DNA of 64,000 nt from Neobacillus pocheonensis (lineage in GTDB: Bacteria; Bacillota; Bacilli; Bacillales; Cytobacillaceae), in assembly GCA_023702235.1 (NCBI GenBank), contig JAMQCR010000002.1:62001-126000 (forward strand), read 5' to 3'. Under the pieces are notes generated by a model, which saw only the letters and a program-made list of their open reading frames with translations, was not told the origin of the DNA and ran no database searches. A program made the position numbers and the translations under genes. Shown here piece after piece: positions 17,811 to 27,161 of this stretch. The stretch's first letter is position 1, and each line of letters starts with the position of its first letter.

Positions 17811-19526
17811 TTAATTGACTACTATTTCATCAAACATACCTAAAAAGTTCGTCACTTCTTCTTTAGCGCCTTTTATAATCGTAATATTGCCTATCGTTAA
17901 TGCATTCTCCAATGTAATTTCGCTAGTTAGTAATTGAGCCAGATCTTTAGATGTTGTCTTTATCGTAAAATCTGGAGTAATAGAGTTCGTATTGAAACTA
18001 ACAACTTCAGCTAAGCCTTTCCTAACTTGTAATCCAATTTCATCGCTTGAATCTGTAAAAAGAACTTGCATCACTTGATTTACTTTTTCACTCTTTACAG
18101 GGTCCAATTTCACTCGAAGAAAATTCATAAATGCTTCCGGAGTTAAAGTACTTAATGTATCAGATTTAACGAATCTTACATTTGGACTGATTTTCCCTTC
18201 AAGTTCAAGAACATGAGTTAAATAAAAGTTTCTTGTAATAGCGGAAGGTGTAGTTTCAGCAAGCTTTCTTAATGCACGGGCTTTTATTTGCCTAGATAAT
18301 TGATGATTTGGATCTAACTTTAATACATAGGTAATTAATTGTGCAGCCCAGGCAAATTCATGATCGCCATATGCTTTTTGAGCGTCTTCTACAACTTTAT
18401 CGAGTCCACCGAAGCCTTTTATAATTTTTTCAGCTTCTGTTTTTTTCGATACTGGATGAATCGTTGCGGTATCAGTCCCGTACCATCCGATTAAAAAGGC
18501 ATATGTCCCTCTCACAAAGTTGGCCACTTCACCATAATAAGGTTGTAAAATCGGGCTGTTCTCTAGGTGTTCTGGCAATTTAACAAACTCCACCAGCTCT
18601 TCTGGAGATAGTCCTAGATTGATTCCACGAACCGTTTGATCATAGACAAATTGCATTCCATCGTGATATTCTTCTATCGCCTTTTCAGATTCTTTTGATC
18701 CAGAAATTGGAACTCCATGAACTCCCAGAATATGTGTTGGTTTTATTTTGCGCAGTTCCTTGATACTATTAATCCAGTTTTTAGGATCTCGAGTATCCCC
18801 TCTTAAAGCCCCGATATTTGGAAACACACCCCAAAGAACATTATTAATTGCTACACCTTTATCAGGTAACCAGATAATCAATCCATCATTTGTATCAGTA
18901 ATGGTAGGAATGAACTCAACATTAATTCCGTCAATGACCGTTTTACTAGCCTTTGAAACGGTTCGATTCGGTTTTACGTAACCCCTTGTTCTTCCTTTTT
19001 CAAAATCGATATAATAAGACCCTAACGCCAAATTTGGAAATGCATCAGGTCCTTTTGATGGAAGGAACAATCCAAATTGGGTGTATGCTTTTTTCAGATG
19101 AGTTAGCTTGAGATCAACATTATTAGTAGAAATATTGCTATCAACTAGCTCATGGCTCCAAATTTCAATTGAATCTTCCTGACCCTCAGGCACATAAGCC
19201 CTTGTCCCTAATGTATAATGCCAATGTGTGTAAATAATTGCTGACACTGGTTTATCTGTAATTTTTCTAAACTCTTCTAAATGCTCTTGTGCTTCTTCAA
19301 TTCCATCACCGGTATCAATAATTATCATACCGTTTTTGCCTTCGATCAGTGTCGTATTGGCTAGTCCTACACCCATCACTTGATAGACTCCATCAGTAAT
19401 CTTAATTATTCGCTTTTCAAAATTTTCAGAATGGTCTATTAGCTTAGAATTGGCAACTTCACCTTTTGGTCCAATTTTTGTTACTGTTGTATTAATATCA
19501 TTTAATTGATTTTTTGTTATTTCCAC
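17811..19526 (-). CDS. Alkyl-sulfatase-like metallo-beta-lactamase-fold protein
   Basis: 571 residues. The N-terminal MBL-fold domain has IIIDTGDG (about 68-75) and YTHWHYTLGT (His 101 and 103). NIGALRGDTRDPKNWINSI and ILGVHGVPISG follow. The middle is the alkyl sulfatase dimerisation domain (GWYGTDTATIHP, AYGDHEFAWAAQLITYVLKL) and the C-terminal 130 residues look like an SCP2-type sterol-carrier fold. SdsA1-type enzymes release sulfate from alkyl sulfates. The canonical HxHxDH zinc motif is altered here to HWHYTL, so sulfatase activity is uncertain. No signal peptide is visible. The MFS transporter gene begins upstream. Confidence 0.75.
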   Translation of the reverse strand: MEITKNQLNDINTTVTKIGPKGEVANSKLIDHSENFEKRIIKITDGVYQVMGVGLANTTLIEGKNGMIIIDTGDGIEEAQEHLEEFRKITDKPVSAIIYTHWHYTLGTRAYVPEGQEDSIEIWSHELVDSNISTNNVDLKLTHLKKAYTQFGLFLPSKGPDAFPNLALGSYYIDFEKGRTRGYVKPNRTVSKASKTVIDGINVEFIPTITDTNDGLIIWLPDKGVAINNVLWGVFPNIGALRGDTRDPKNWINSIKELRKIKPTHILGVHGVPISGSKESEKAIEEYHDGMQFVYDQTVRGINLGLSPEELVEFVKLPEHLENSPILQPYYGEVANFVRGTYAFLIGWYGTDTATIHPVSKKTEAEKIIKGFGGLDKVVEDAQKAYGDHEFAWAAQLITYVLKLDPNHQLSRQIKARALRKLAETTPSAITRNFYLTHVLELEGKISPNVRFVKSDTLSTLTPEAFMNFLRVKLDPVKSEKVNQVMQVLFTDSSDEIGLQVRKGLAEVVSFNTNSITPDFTIKTTSKDLAQLLTSEITLENALTIGNITIIKGAKEEVTNFLGMFDEIVVN

Positions 19527-19560
19527 AAGAGCACCTCTTTTTTATTTATGTTTTAGAATA

Positions 19561-20820
19561 TTAAATTGAAACAGAATTATCGTTTGGTTGGCCAGCTTCA
19601 ACAGTTGCCTTATCAGGTCTGCAGAAGAGAATAAAAAGCAGCCCTGCAATAAGCATTAATCCTGCTGTATAAAAAAGTGCATAATGAAAGCCGAGAACCT
19701 TATTAGTGCCCGCTAGGCTAATAAGAGCCCCACAAACGATTGGTCCAACAATACCCGCGATATTTTGAAATGACGTTCCCAAACTGACCCCGAATCCTCT
19801 CCTAGTTGGGAAAAGCTTCATCATTATTTGAGGAACCATTGCTGCAACTGTGGTGGCACATCCTCCTGAAATGGTAAATGCTAATAGTGTCAATAAATTA
19901 GATTGGCTTAATATAGAAGTTAAGTAGCATACACCTGCAATAAGTAAACAAACTCCACTGAATAAAACACGCGATCCGTAGTATTTCTGATTTTTTATAA
20001 AAAGGCGATCAGAGAAACGTGATAATAAAATACTAATAATCAAGCCGCCTATTCCAATACCAGCTGATGCAAGACCTATTTGCTGTTTCGTAAATCCGAG
20101 CACTTGACCAAAGTAGAGAGGTTGAAAAAGAGAAACCCATACCAACAATCCGAATGCTGAAAACCCAACAAATAAAGATAATAAACAAGTCCGAGAGAAT
20201 ATGATTGGTGATGCTTCAGACCATTTAACCTTACTTTGAGTGATTATCGGTTCGTTCCAATTTACCGTTGCTGGATTCTCTTTTCCTAGCAGCATCCATA
20301 AAACAACCCATATTATACTCAATATACCAAGTGAGGCAATTGCTCCCCTCCAGCCTAAATTGGTAATCATCTTAACAAAAAGTGGTGCGAATAATAATGC
20401 TCCGACTACTGCACCGCCATTAAAAATGGCGATTGCAAATCCTCGGGATTGAGGCGGAAACCATCTGCTAATTTGACTCATTGATACAGGTCCATGTGGT
20501 CCTTCCCCAGCACCTAACAGAACTCTGTATAAAATTAGCAATGGTAATCCAGAAATTGCAAGAACTCCAAATTGAAGTATGGTCCATAAAAATAATAGAA
20601 TGGTTAAGGTTTTCTTTGTCCCAATCCGATCAGACCATGCACCGCCAATCACACCGGCAAAAATAAACAACCAAAAAAAGCTGCTCCCTACTAATCCCCA
20701 TTGTGTATAAGTTAAATGAAATTCTTTCATAATTGGTTCTGCAGCATATCCAATAATGGACTTATCTGCATAATTAATAATTATTCCAAAAAACATAAAC
20801 AAAAGTATGATCCATTTCAT
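19561..20820 (-). CDS. MFS transporter, anion:cation symporter-like
   Basis: 419 residues with about twelve hydrophobic segments. The loop after helix 2 carries GGAWSDRIGTKKT, the MFS signature, and GAGEGPHGPVSMSQISRWFP (about 113-132) resembles the ACS family (hexuronate, glucarate and tartrate transporters). It probably imports an organic acid or anion handled by the downstream sulfatase-like and hydrolase genes, which lie 34 bases further on the same strand. The C-terminus is short and polar. The substrate cannot be deduced. Confidence 0.85.
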   Translation of the reverse strand: MKWIILLFMFFGIIINYADKSIIGYAAEPIMKEFHLTYTQWGLVGSSFFWLFIFAGVIGGAWSDRIGTKKTLTILLFLWTILQFGVLAISGLPLLILYRVLLGAGEGPHGPVSMSQISRWFPPQSRGFAIAIFNGGAVVGALLFAPLFVKMITNLGWRGAIASLGILSIIWVVLWMLLGKENPATVNWNEPIITQSKVKWSEASPIIFSRTCLLSLFVGFSAFGLLVWVSLFQPLYFGQVLGFTKQQIGLASAGIGIGGLIISILLSRFSDRLFIKNQKYYGSRVLFSGVCLLIAGVCYLTSILSQSNLLTLLAFTISGGCATTVAAMVPQIMMKLFPTRRGFGVSLGTSFQNIAGIVGPIVCGALISLAGTNKVLGFHYALFYTAGLMLIAGLLFILFCRPDKATVEAGQPNDNSVSI

Positions 20821-21168
20821 TAAGTAATCCCCCTTTTAAATATTGTTCTATCATTAATTTTCTATTTCCCAATAATAAATTCTGCCCTCCCTTTCTCTAC
20901 GATGAGGTTCAAATTCTTCTCTACTTCTTTAAATTGAAGTTGAAAATTGTCTCGAAAAAACAATATATAATGTCGAGTTACTATTATATTAATAATGTTT
21001 TGAATTATTGTAAAAGACACATAAGTCATATGAATTGACCATCCATGACTTTTTTTCATGGATAGATTCTCACTTAAATTCCACCTTAGATTTGCTCATT
21101 TTATACGATAAAAAAAGCAGTAGAATAAATTAATATTCTACTGCTCTTTGTATACTCCCAGGGTTTTA
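20821..21168. other. Gene-free stretch between MFS transporter and LysR
   Basis: No convincing gene. Visible items are a short hairpin at about 21043-21063 (ATCCATGA / TCATGGAT around a T run) and the LysR terminator at 21112-21146. The transporter promoter should lie here, but no clear -35/-10 pair is singled out. Confidence 0.4.
21112..21146 (-). terminator. Terminator after LysR gene
   Basis: AGCAGTAGAATA pairs perfectly with TATTCTACTGCT around six bases. On the minus strand it is followed by seven Ts. It lies 23 bases beyond the LysR stop. Confidence 0.85.
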
Positions 21169-22077
21169 TTAGATATTTAAGTTAATAATCTTTAATAATT
21201 CCTTAATTGGCTTTGATAAAGGTTTCTCCTTAGAGTAAACCCCACTCAATGAAACGTTTACATTGTCAAAATCAATTAGTGGAATAGCCACGTTTAAACC
21301 TGCTATCATATAAGGATCATATTTTTGGATAAAATCAAATCCAAGATTGATACCTACTCCTTCGGAAATTGCTTTTTTAAGTGCGAAATTATCAGTAGAA
21401 GAAAAAGCAATTTTCATCCTGCCATCTTTGTCAAAATAGTTGTTTAAAAACTTCTGCCAGTTATAATCTGCATATACTACAAAAGGTTCATTCAATATAT
21501 CTTCAGTTGTTAAATAGGCATTATAAGCTAATTTACTATTCTTGCTGGCGCATACGACAAATTTTCCATCCACTATTTTTTCAAATGCCAAGTCTTTATT
21601 TGCTTTAAATATCTTATCCATTTCGATATCAATGTAAATAATTAACCCTATTTCGCTTTCTCCATTTTTTATATCCGCGAAAATTTCTTTAAAACTTCTT
21701 TCTTTAATTTCGAGTACTACATTTGGAAATTTCATTTTAAAAGTTGATAAGGCTGAAGGGGGTATCCCTAAATAAGAAATTGACGATGCTGATATTTTTA
21801 TATGATCATTATAATTAGTTAAGGAAAGCTTTGATTCTTCTTTTAACTCATTCACTTTTTCGATAATTTCAAATGCTTTTTTTATTATTTTTCTCCCCTC
21901 TTCAGTTGGTGCAGTTCCTGACCGAGAACGATAAAAAATTTGAACACCCAATTCCTGCTCCAAATTATAGATTGACTTGCTAACCGCTGATTGGGAAACA
22001 TGTAAATGATTAGCAGATTCAGTAATCGAGCCTGTTTTGGTCACTTCGATAATATATTCTAGCTGTTCAATGTTCAT
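21169..22077 (-). CDS. LysR-family transcriptional regulator
   Basis: 302 residues. The N-terminal winged helix (TGSITESANHLHVSQSAVSK, then LEQELGVQIFYRSRSGTAPTEEG) is followed by a substrate-binding domain from about residue 90. The layout and many positions match the interrupted LysR at 12487, so the two are paralogs. It lies 36 bases downstream of an Hbd gene on the same strand and may be co-transcribed with it, unusual for LysR genes, which are often divergent. Targets and effector are unknown; acyl-CoA genes nearby are likely. Confidence 0.85.
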   Translation of the reverse strand: MNIEQLEYIIEVTKTGSITESANHLHVSQSAVSKSIYNLEQELGVQIFYRSRSGTAPTEEGRKIIKKAFEIIEKVNELKEESKLSLTNYNDHIKISASSISYLGIPPSALSTFKMKFPNVVLEIKERSFKEIFADIKNGESEIGLIIYIDIEMDKIFKANKDLAFEKIVDGKFVVCASKNSKLAYNAYLTTEDILNEPFVVYADYNWQKFLNNYFDKDGRMKIAFSSTDNFALKKAISEGVGINLGFDFIQKYDPYMIAGLNVAIPLIDFDNVNVSLSGVYSKEKPLSKPIKELLKIINLNI

Positions 22078-22113
22078 AATAATTTTCCTTTTTGGATATA
22101 TGGAATAAGTTAA

Positions 22114-22959
22114 TTAGTTATATTGATAAAATCCTTTTCCTGATTTTTTGCCTAACATCCCTGCTTCAACCATCCTTTTGAGAAGCGGACATGGACGATA
22201 TTTTGAATCATTGAACCCTTCATATAAACTTTCAAGAGTAAATAGAGTGACATCCAGTCCGCAGTAATCTGCCAGGCGAAGCGGACCAATTGGGTGATTC
22301 GCCCCGAGCATCATTCCCCGGTCGATTTCTTCTGGATCATTTCCTTCCATTACAAGGTAAGCAGCCTCATTCATCATTGGAACAAGCAGCCGATTAACCA
22401 TAAACCCTGGATAATCATTAGCAATGATTGACTCTTTCCCAATCTTCTTCCCTACCTCTTTTGCAATCTGAATTGTTTCTTCAGATGTTTTAATAGAACG
22501 AACGATCTCTAATAGTTTCATAATTGGTACTGGACTAAAAAAATGCATACCCACTACTTTTTCAGGTCGGCGGGTTACAGACCCAATGGCCGCAATAGAT
22601 AAAGAAGAAGTATTGCTTGCTAAAATGGCATGAGGCTGAACGATTTCATCCAATTGACGAAATAAATCCTGTTTCAGGTTCAGCCTTTCTGGGATGGCTT
22701 CAATGACGAGATCAGCATTTTGACCATCTTGAAGGTTAGTTGTCAAATGAATCTGTCCTAACAAAAAATCGCTTGCCTCTCCAGTATACGAACCTCTTTT
22801 CACCAATGAAGCAACACTTTTCTCAATTTGTGCCTTTCCTTTTGCCAAATCAGCTTCCGTTCTATCCGTTAACGTTACGTTATAGCCGGCTTTACCTAAA
22901 ACCTGAGCAATACCAGCACCCATAAGCCCAGCTCCAACCACCATTATGTGTTTAACCAT
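22114..22959 (-). CDS. hbd: 3-hydroxyacyl-CoA (3-hydroxybutyryl-CoA) dehydrogenase
   Basis: 281 residues, the standard Hbd length. Rossmann motif VVGAGLMGAGIA (about 7-18), ADLVIEAIPE, SNTSSLSI, catalytic His in GMHFFSPVPIMKL, then the C-terminal domain with NDYPGFMVNRLL and NHPIGPLRLADYCGLD. It oxidises L-3-hydroxyacyl-CoA with NAD. Next genes upstream are a thioesterase (35 bases) and an iron alcohol dehydrogenase, likely one operon. A second Hbd is at 54596. Confidence 0.92.
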   Translation of the reverse strand: MVKHIMVVGAGLMGAGIAQVLGKAGYNVTLTDRTEADLAKGKAQIEKSVASLVKRGSYTGEASDFLLGQIHLTTNLQDGQNADLVIEAIPERLNLKQDLFRQLDEIVQPHAILASNTSSLSIAAIGSVTRRPEKVVGMHFFSPVPIMKLLEIVRSIKTSEETIQIAKEVGKKIGKESIIANDYPGFMVNRLLVPMMNEAAYLVMEGNDPEEIDRGMMLGANHPIGPLRLADYCGLDVTLFTLESLYEGFNDSKYRPCPLLKRMVEAGMLGKKSGKGFYQYN

Positions 22960-22994
22960 ATTTTTTCCCTCCTATATTTTTTTAAGGATCTAAC

Positions 22995-23399
22995 TTACAC
23001 TCTTTTATTTAAACGATAATGTTGTTCTAATTCATAGCGAATACCTTCAGGGATGGGCTCTGCCTTTCGAGTTGTTCCATTAAAATTGACGTAGGTAGCT
23101 GTTCCTTTAGCGCACAATGCCCCTTTTTGGTAGAGTTCCTCTTCTACAATGAAACTTGAATTCCTGACTTCCTTTATCCAAGTCTTTACTTCTACCTCAG
23201 ATCCAAAAAAGATCTCGTTCAGATAATCAATATTTAGGTTTACGACAACGCATTTCCAATCATCGAATGACAGATTAGGAGTAAAAATTTTAAATATTTC
23301 TTCTCTGCCTGCTTCAAACCAAACGGTTACGACTGTATTGTTAATATGCCCCATCCCATCGGTTTCCGAGACTCGTGGTTTTATTGTTGTGTTAAACAT
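22995..23399 (-). CDS. Acyl-CoA thioesterase, 4HBT/YbgC type
   Basis: 134-residue hot-dog protein. VSETDGMGHINNTVVTVWFE at about 9-28 is the 4-hydroxybenzoyl-CoA thioesterase-type active-site region, with Asp in place for catalysis. It would hydrolyse acyl-CoA esters to free acid and CoA, possibly relieving CoA sequestration. It sits 20 bases downstream of the iron alcohol dehydrogenase and 35 bases before the Hbd gene. The preferred acyl group is unknown. Confidence 0.8.
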   Translation of the reverse strand: MFNTTIKPRVSETDGMGHINNTVVTVWFEAGREEIFKIFTPNLSFDDWKCVVVNLNIDYLNEIFFGSEVEVKTWIKEVRNSSFIVEEELYQKGALCAKGTATYVNFNGTTRKAEPIPEGIRYELEQHYRLNKRV

Positions 23400-23419
23400 A
23401 ATAACCCTCCCTTAAAAGA

Positions 23420-24598
23420 CTATTTTGTCAATGCAGCCAGACCTTCAAGCGCTTCGCGGTAAATTTGTTCGATTTCTTTTACAGTCAGCCATCGTGGATT
23501 ATTATTTAATAGTCTATCAATCTGGCTCGCTTCCTGTGCCATTGCCAGGATATCATCTTCTGAGACTCCAAATTCTCTTAAACTTGAAGGAATGCCGAGA
23601 TCTTTTGATAAAGTTGCCATAGCGAATAATGCTCGATCTGCAGCTTCTCGTAACGACAAGCCTTCAAGCCTCTCCCCCATTGCCTCGGCAATTTCTGCAA
23701 ACTTCTGCAAATTTGCAACAAGATTATAGCGAATAACGTAAACTAGCAGGAGGGAATTAGCAACACCATGGGGAACCTTGAACTTTCCACCCAAAGGATA
23801 GGCTAATGCATGGACCGCTCCAACACCAGCATTGCCAAATGATATACCTGCCAATAGACTGCCCATCGACATATCGATTCTAGCTTTTTCATTATGCTTA
23901 TCATAAACAGCTTGTCTAAGAGATCGAGAAATTAGTTTAATAGCTTGTAATGCAATACCATCTGTTAAGTCGTTTGCTTTTACTGAGGTATAGGCCTCTA
24001 TCGCATGGACAAGTGCATCCATTCCAGTTGCTGCCGTAACAGCAGGAGGAACAGTATAGGTTAACTCAGCATCCACAATTGCAACTGCCGGAAGTAAATA
24101 TGGACTTACAATTCCTTTTTTCACTTTATCCCGATTATCTGTAAAAATGGCATTACTTGTGACTTCAGACCCTGTCCCTGAAGTGGTTGGTACAAGGATG
24201 GTTGGAATACCTGGAGTTTTCACTTTGTTGGTTCCGACCAAATCTCTAATATCTTCACCATTAGTCATCATGATTGAGAGTGCCTTGGCAGCATCAAGAA
24301 CGCTGCCTCCTCCTACTCCAATTAGAAGATCATATCCTTTCCCTTCTATTTTATTTGCCAGTTCTTCAAGGTTTTCAAAAGGAGGTTCCGGAACTACTTC
24401 ATCATGAATATCAAATTGAATTTTCTCTTCTTTTAACGGCTTCAATACTTTTTGTAAAAGACCTGTTTGTGTAATTACTTTATCCGTTACAATTAATATA
24501 TTCGCTGCCATTAATCGTTTTACTTCAACCCCGATTTCTGAAATAGCCCCTTTTCCTAGGATTAATTTTGTCGGTGTTTGAAAATTGAAGATATCCAT
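23420..24598 (-). CDS. Iron-containing alcohol dehydrogenase
   Basis: 392 residues of the group III alcohol dehydrogenase family. LILGKGAISEIG near the start, GVGGGSVLDAAKA for NAD binding (about 95-107), PTTSGTGSEVT, and metal ligands in MDALVHAIEAY and GGKFKVPHGVANS. It interconverts an alcohol and an aldehyde or ketone using NAD(P)H and iron. It is the first gene of a run with a thioesterase and Hbd; the kinase gene upstream ends 40 bases away on the same strand. The substrate is unknown. Confidence 0.88.
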   Translation of the reverse strand: MDIFNFQTPTKLILGKGAISEIGVEVKRLMAANILIVTDKVITQTGLLQKVLKPLKEEKIQFDIHDEVVPEPPFENLEELANKIEGKGYDLLIGVGGGSVLDAAKALSIMMTNGEDIRDLVGTNKVKTPGIPTILVPTTSGTGSEVTSNAIFTDNRDKVKKGIVSPYLLPAVAIVDAELTYTVPPAVTAATGMDALVHAIEAYTSVKANDLTDGIALQAIKLISRSLRQAVYDKHNEKARIDMSMGSLLAGISFGNAGVGAVHALAYPLGGKFKVPHGVANSLLLVYVIRYNLVANLQKFAEIAEAMGERLEGLSLREAADRALFAMATLSKDLGIPSSLREFGVSEDDILAMAQEASQIDRLLNNNPRWLTVKEIEQIYREALEGLAALTK

Positions 24599-24637
24599 GC
24601 GCTACAGTCTCCTTAATTATTTTATTCCCCTAAAATT

Positions 24638-25777
24638 TTAACTTGCTATTGGTAGGGTAATCTCGATTAAAGTTCCTTCGTTTACTTTACTTTGATAGGA
24701 AATACTGCCATTGTGCTGATTAATTATTTTATGGCAAACCATTAATCCGAGTCCGGTTCCCTTTGCTTTTAACGTGTAGAAAGGTTCGCCTAAACGGGGA
24801 AGCAATTCCTCTGGGATGCCGCATCCCTGATCTTGAAAAGAAATCATACATGTACTATCTGAGCTCTTACGAAGATTAATTTGAATCTCTCCTCCCTCAT
24901 CCATTGCCTCTATCGCATTCCTTAACACATTTAGGAAAACCTGCTTTAATTGGTTCTTCTCACAAGATAAAATAATAGGTGAATCTTCAACATTAAATTT
25001 AAATTGAATATCTTTTTTAATGAGTTGAGGAGATAATAAATCCAGCGTGTTTTCTAGTAATTCTTTTATATCCATTCGGTTTTGTACCATTGCTAAAGGC
25101 TTCCCTAAAGAAAGCAGTTCACACGTAATTGTTTCGATTCGTTCCAGTTCACTTAGGATCAAGTCACTATACTCGATAAATTTGTTATTCCTTTTATAAA
25201 GCTGTACAAAACCTTTTATTGTTGTGAGAGGATTCCTTATTTCATGGGCCACCCCAGCTGCTAATTCTCCCACAATCGCTAGCTTTTCAGTTTGTAAAAG
25301 TAGTTCTTCTGACTTTTTCCGTTCCGTTATGTCTCGGCTAATAATGACAATATGATCAATAGAATTGTCTTCCCCCATGACAGGCATACACCGGGACTCT
25401 AATTCAATCCAATTCCCTTTATTGTGCTGTAAACGGAATTCAATCGTTTGAAATCTAAGATTTTTGAACATTTCACTCAAAGCATTTTTCACCTTACATT
25501 CATCATCAGAATGAATTAATGTATATAAATCGATACCATTTAGTTCAGATTCATCATAACCTAAAACAAACTTATGTGAAGGAGAGAAATAGCTAATTGA
25601 ATTCTCATTGCCCATAACTACAATTAGATCTAACGTATTCTCGGCTATTAGCCGGTAATTTGATTCACTTTTCTCTAATTTCTTGATGAATGAATGATAG
25701 ACTAGTGGAAAAATAATCAATAATGTCAAAACTAAGAGACAAACAAGGTATTCTATTAAAAACAACCTAAACCCCAC
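24638..25777 (-). CDS. PAS-domain sensor histidine kinase, sporulation-kinase-like
   Basis: 379 residues: one membrane helix at about 3-30, a PAS domain (about 38-155, NTLDLIVVMGNENSISYFSP to ISRDITERKK), and HisKA with the phospho-accepting His in VAHEIRNPLTTIKGFVQLYK. The ATPase domain has VFLNVLRNAIEAM (N box), GCGIPEELL (G1) and GTGLGLMVCHKI (G2). No response regulator gene is adjacent, as for the Bacillus KinA-E kinases that feed the Spo0F phosphorelay. A Spo0E-like peptide gene lies upstream in the same direction, and a sigma-54 promoter precedes both. A role in linking catabolism to sporulation signalling is inference. Confidence 0.85.
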   Translation of the reverse strand: MGFRLFLIEYLVCLLVLTLLIIFPLVYHSFIKKLEKSESNYRLIAENTLDLIVVMGNENSISYFSPSHKFVLGYDESELNGIDLYTLIHSDDECKVKNALSEMFKNLRFQTIEFRLQHNKGNWIELESRCMPVMGEDNSIDHIVIISRDITERKKSEELLLQTEKLAIVGELAAGVAHEIRNPLTTIKGFVQLYKRNNKFIEYSDLILSELERIETITCELLSLGKPLAMVQNRMDIKELLENTLDLLSPQLIKKDIQFKFNVEDSPIILSCEKNQLKQVFLNVLRNAIEAMDEGGEIQINLRKSSDSTCMISFQDQGCGIPEELLPRLGEPFYTLKAKGTGLGLMVCHKIINQHNGSISYQSKVNEGTLIEITLPIAS

Positions 25778-25880
25778 CTTATTTACATTGCTGCAAGTAA
25801 TTTAAATATCTATTAAAAATCGCAAAGTTCAATGAAAAAATTATTTCGTAAAAATGATAGTCTATTGTAAAATGAAATGA

Positions 25881-26060
25881 TTATTTCTCTTTTTTTACAC
25901 TACTGCTAGGGTTAATGACACCCGAATATCGACTAGAAAGTTCATCTAATTGTTTCTGATATTCTGTTACTATATGATGATATTTTCCAAATTGCCTTCG
26001 GGCTTCATTCAGATTTCTTTTTATTGTTTCAAATTCTTCGACTATTTTTTTCAACATCAT
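25881..26060 (-). CDS. Spo0E-like aspartyl-phosphate phosphatase peptide
   Basis: About 59 residues from ATG 26060, just after GGGGAAG; GTG at 26072 is an alternative. The pattern IVEEFETIKRNLNEARRQFG, then IVTEYQKQLDELSSRY, follows the two-helix Spo0E family (Leu/Arg-rich helix, then S/x-Q-x-LD-x-L-x-x-Y). Spo0E proteins remove phosphate from Spo0A. The usual Ser before Gln-x-x-LD is Tyr here, so activity is not certain. It sits about 100 bases upstream of a sporulation-type kinase and about 77 bases downstream of the sigma-54 promoter at 26149. Confidence 0.6.
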   Translation of the reverse strand: MMLKKIVEEFETIKRNLNEARRQFGKYHHIVTEYQKQLDELSSRYSGVINPSSSVKKEK

Positions 26061-26148
26061 AATCTTCCCCACTTCCGATTATCCGTTCACCCTTGTTTTG
26101 AAGGCATTCCCCTTTTTTATTTAGTGGAATGCCCATATTATAAAAATG

Positions 26149-26165
26149 ATGCAATATTTATGCCA
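26149..26165 (-). promoter_or_regulatory. Sigma-54 (-24/-12) promoter P6
   Basis: Minus strand TGGCATAAATATTGCAT: GG and GC are separated by exactly ten bases, as sigma-54 needs. The gene served would be the Spo0E-like peptide and possibly the kinase. It matches five other promoters in the window in spacing and most positions. Confidence 0.6.
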
Positions 26166-26211
26166 AATTTATATCTAGTGGACTTTATTAAGATGATTTT
26201 GGGTTAAATAT

Positions 26212-27000
26212 TTAACTAACATTTAATCTTATTGGATGCTTACTTAAAAAATGAAGCAATATTTGATTGAATTCTTTAGCGGATTCAATCTTTGCGATGT
26301 GACCTGATTTTTGTAATATAACCAATTCAGAATTTGGGATTTTTTTATGCATATATATTGGAATCATAATCGGGATCAGTAAATCATAGCGTGCGGCGAT
26401 TACAAGTGTCGGAACCATAATTTTTGGTAATAGAGAACGGTTATCAACTTTTACAAGGGCATCTATCGATTTAAACATCCCTTCATCATTTGGTTTTAAA
26501 CACTTTTGTAAGTTAACAAAATTTTCCTCATCCCATGAATAAAAGGAACTTCTGGCTACGATGAGTTTTCGATGTACAGGAGAGAGTAGGAGTGATCGGG
26601 TTTTGAAAAGTTTACTTGTAAATTTACCTAATAGATCAAAAAAGTAGGGAGCAGAACAGGCAAATACTAAGGATCTGCATCTTTCTGGAGCTTGACGGTA
26701 TATTTCTTGTGCAACAATTCCTCCCATTGAAAATCCGCAAAAGTGTGCGCTTTCTATATTAAGCAAATCAAGTAAAGCTAACACATCGCTTGCAAAATTT
26801 TCAATTGAAATTCCTTCTAAAGTACGATTATTGCCATGTCCTCTTAGATCGGGAATAATCAAGTCATATTGATTTGCCAACTCAAATTGTTTGAACCATC
26901 CCTCTTTGCCTTCAGATAAACCATGTATAAGGACTAATGGTTCCCCATTTCCCATCCGTAAATATGGTATTGTAATATTCCTTACGTTTACTTCCTCCAC
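26212..27000 (-). CDS. Alpha/beta hydrolase
   Basis: 262 residues of the alpha/beta hydrolase fold: LVLIHGLSEGKEGW (oxyanion loop, about 23-36), IIPDLRGHG, the nucleophile elbow GFSMGG with Ser about 93, the acid in ARYDLLIP and the His in SGHIAKIE. It resembles carboxylesterases and beta-ketoadipate enol-lactonases, without a diagnostic signature. A frameshifted paralog lies at 60399 beside the phaQ-like regulator, so the family may relate to PHA or ester turnover; that is inference. It is preceded by about 160 bases without a gene. Confidence 0.75.
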   Translation of the reverse strand: MEEVNVRNITIPYLRMGNGEPLVLIHGLSEGKEGWFKQFELANQYDLIIPDLRGHGNNRTLEGISIENFASDVLALLDLLNIESAHFCGFSMGGIVAQEIYRQAPERCRSLVFACSAPYFFDLLGKFTSKLFKTRSLLLSPVHRKLIVARSSFYSWDEENFVNLQKCLKPNDEGMFKSIDALVKVDNRSLLPKIMVPTLVIAARYDLLIPIMIPIYMHKKIPNSELVILQKSGHIAKIESAKEFNQILLHFLSKHPIRLNVS

Positions 27001-27161
27001 AAATATTGCCTCCTTTATGAATCATATTGATTCAATTGCGGTAAGGTTTATTTAAGTTTTATTTCATTCGTATGTTATAGTACTTAGAATCCTTTCTTAG
27101 CAGGGTTTAACTTTAGGCAACTGTCATAACGCCATCTACAGCAAAAACATATCACCTTTCT

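Noticed and set aside
20862..21059. Open frame of 65 codons upstream of the MFS gene (minus)
   Set aside because: No ribosome site, no recognisable protein pattern and low-complexity AT-rich codons; it overlaps the presumed transporter promoter.
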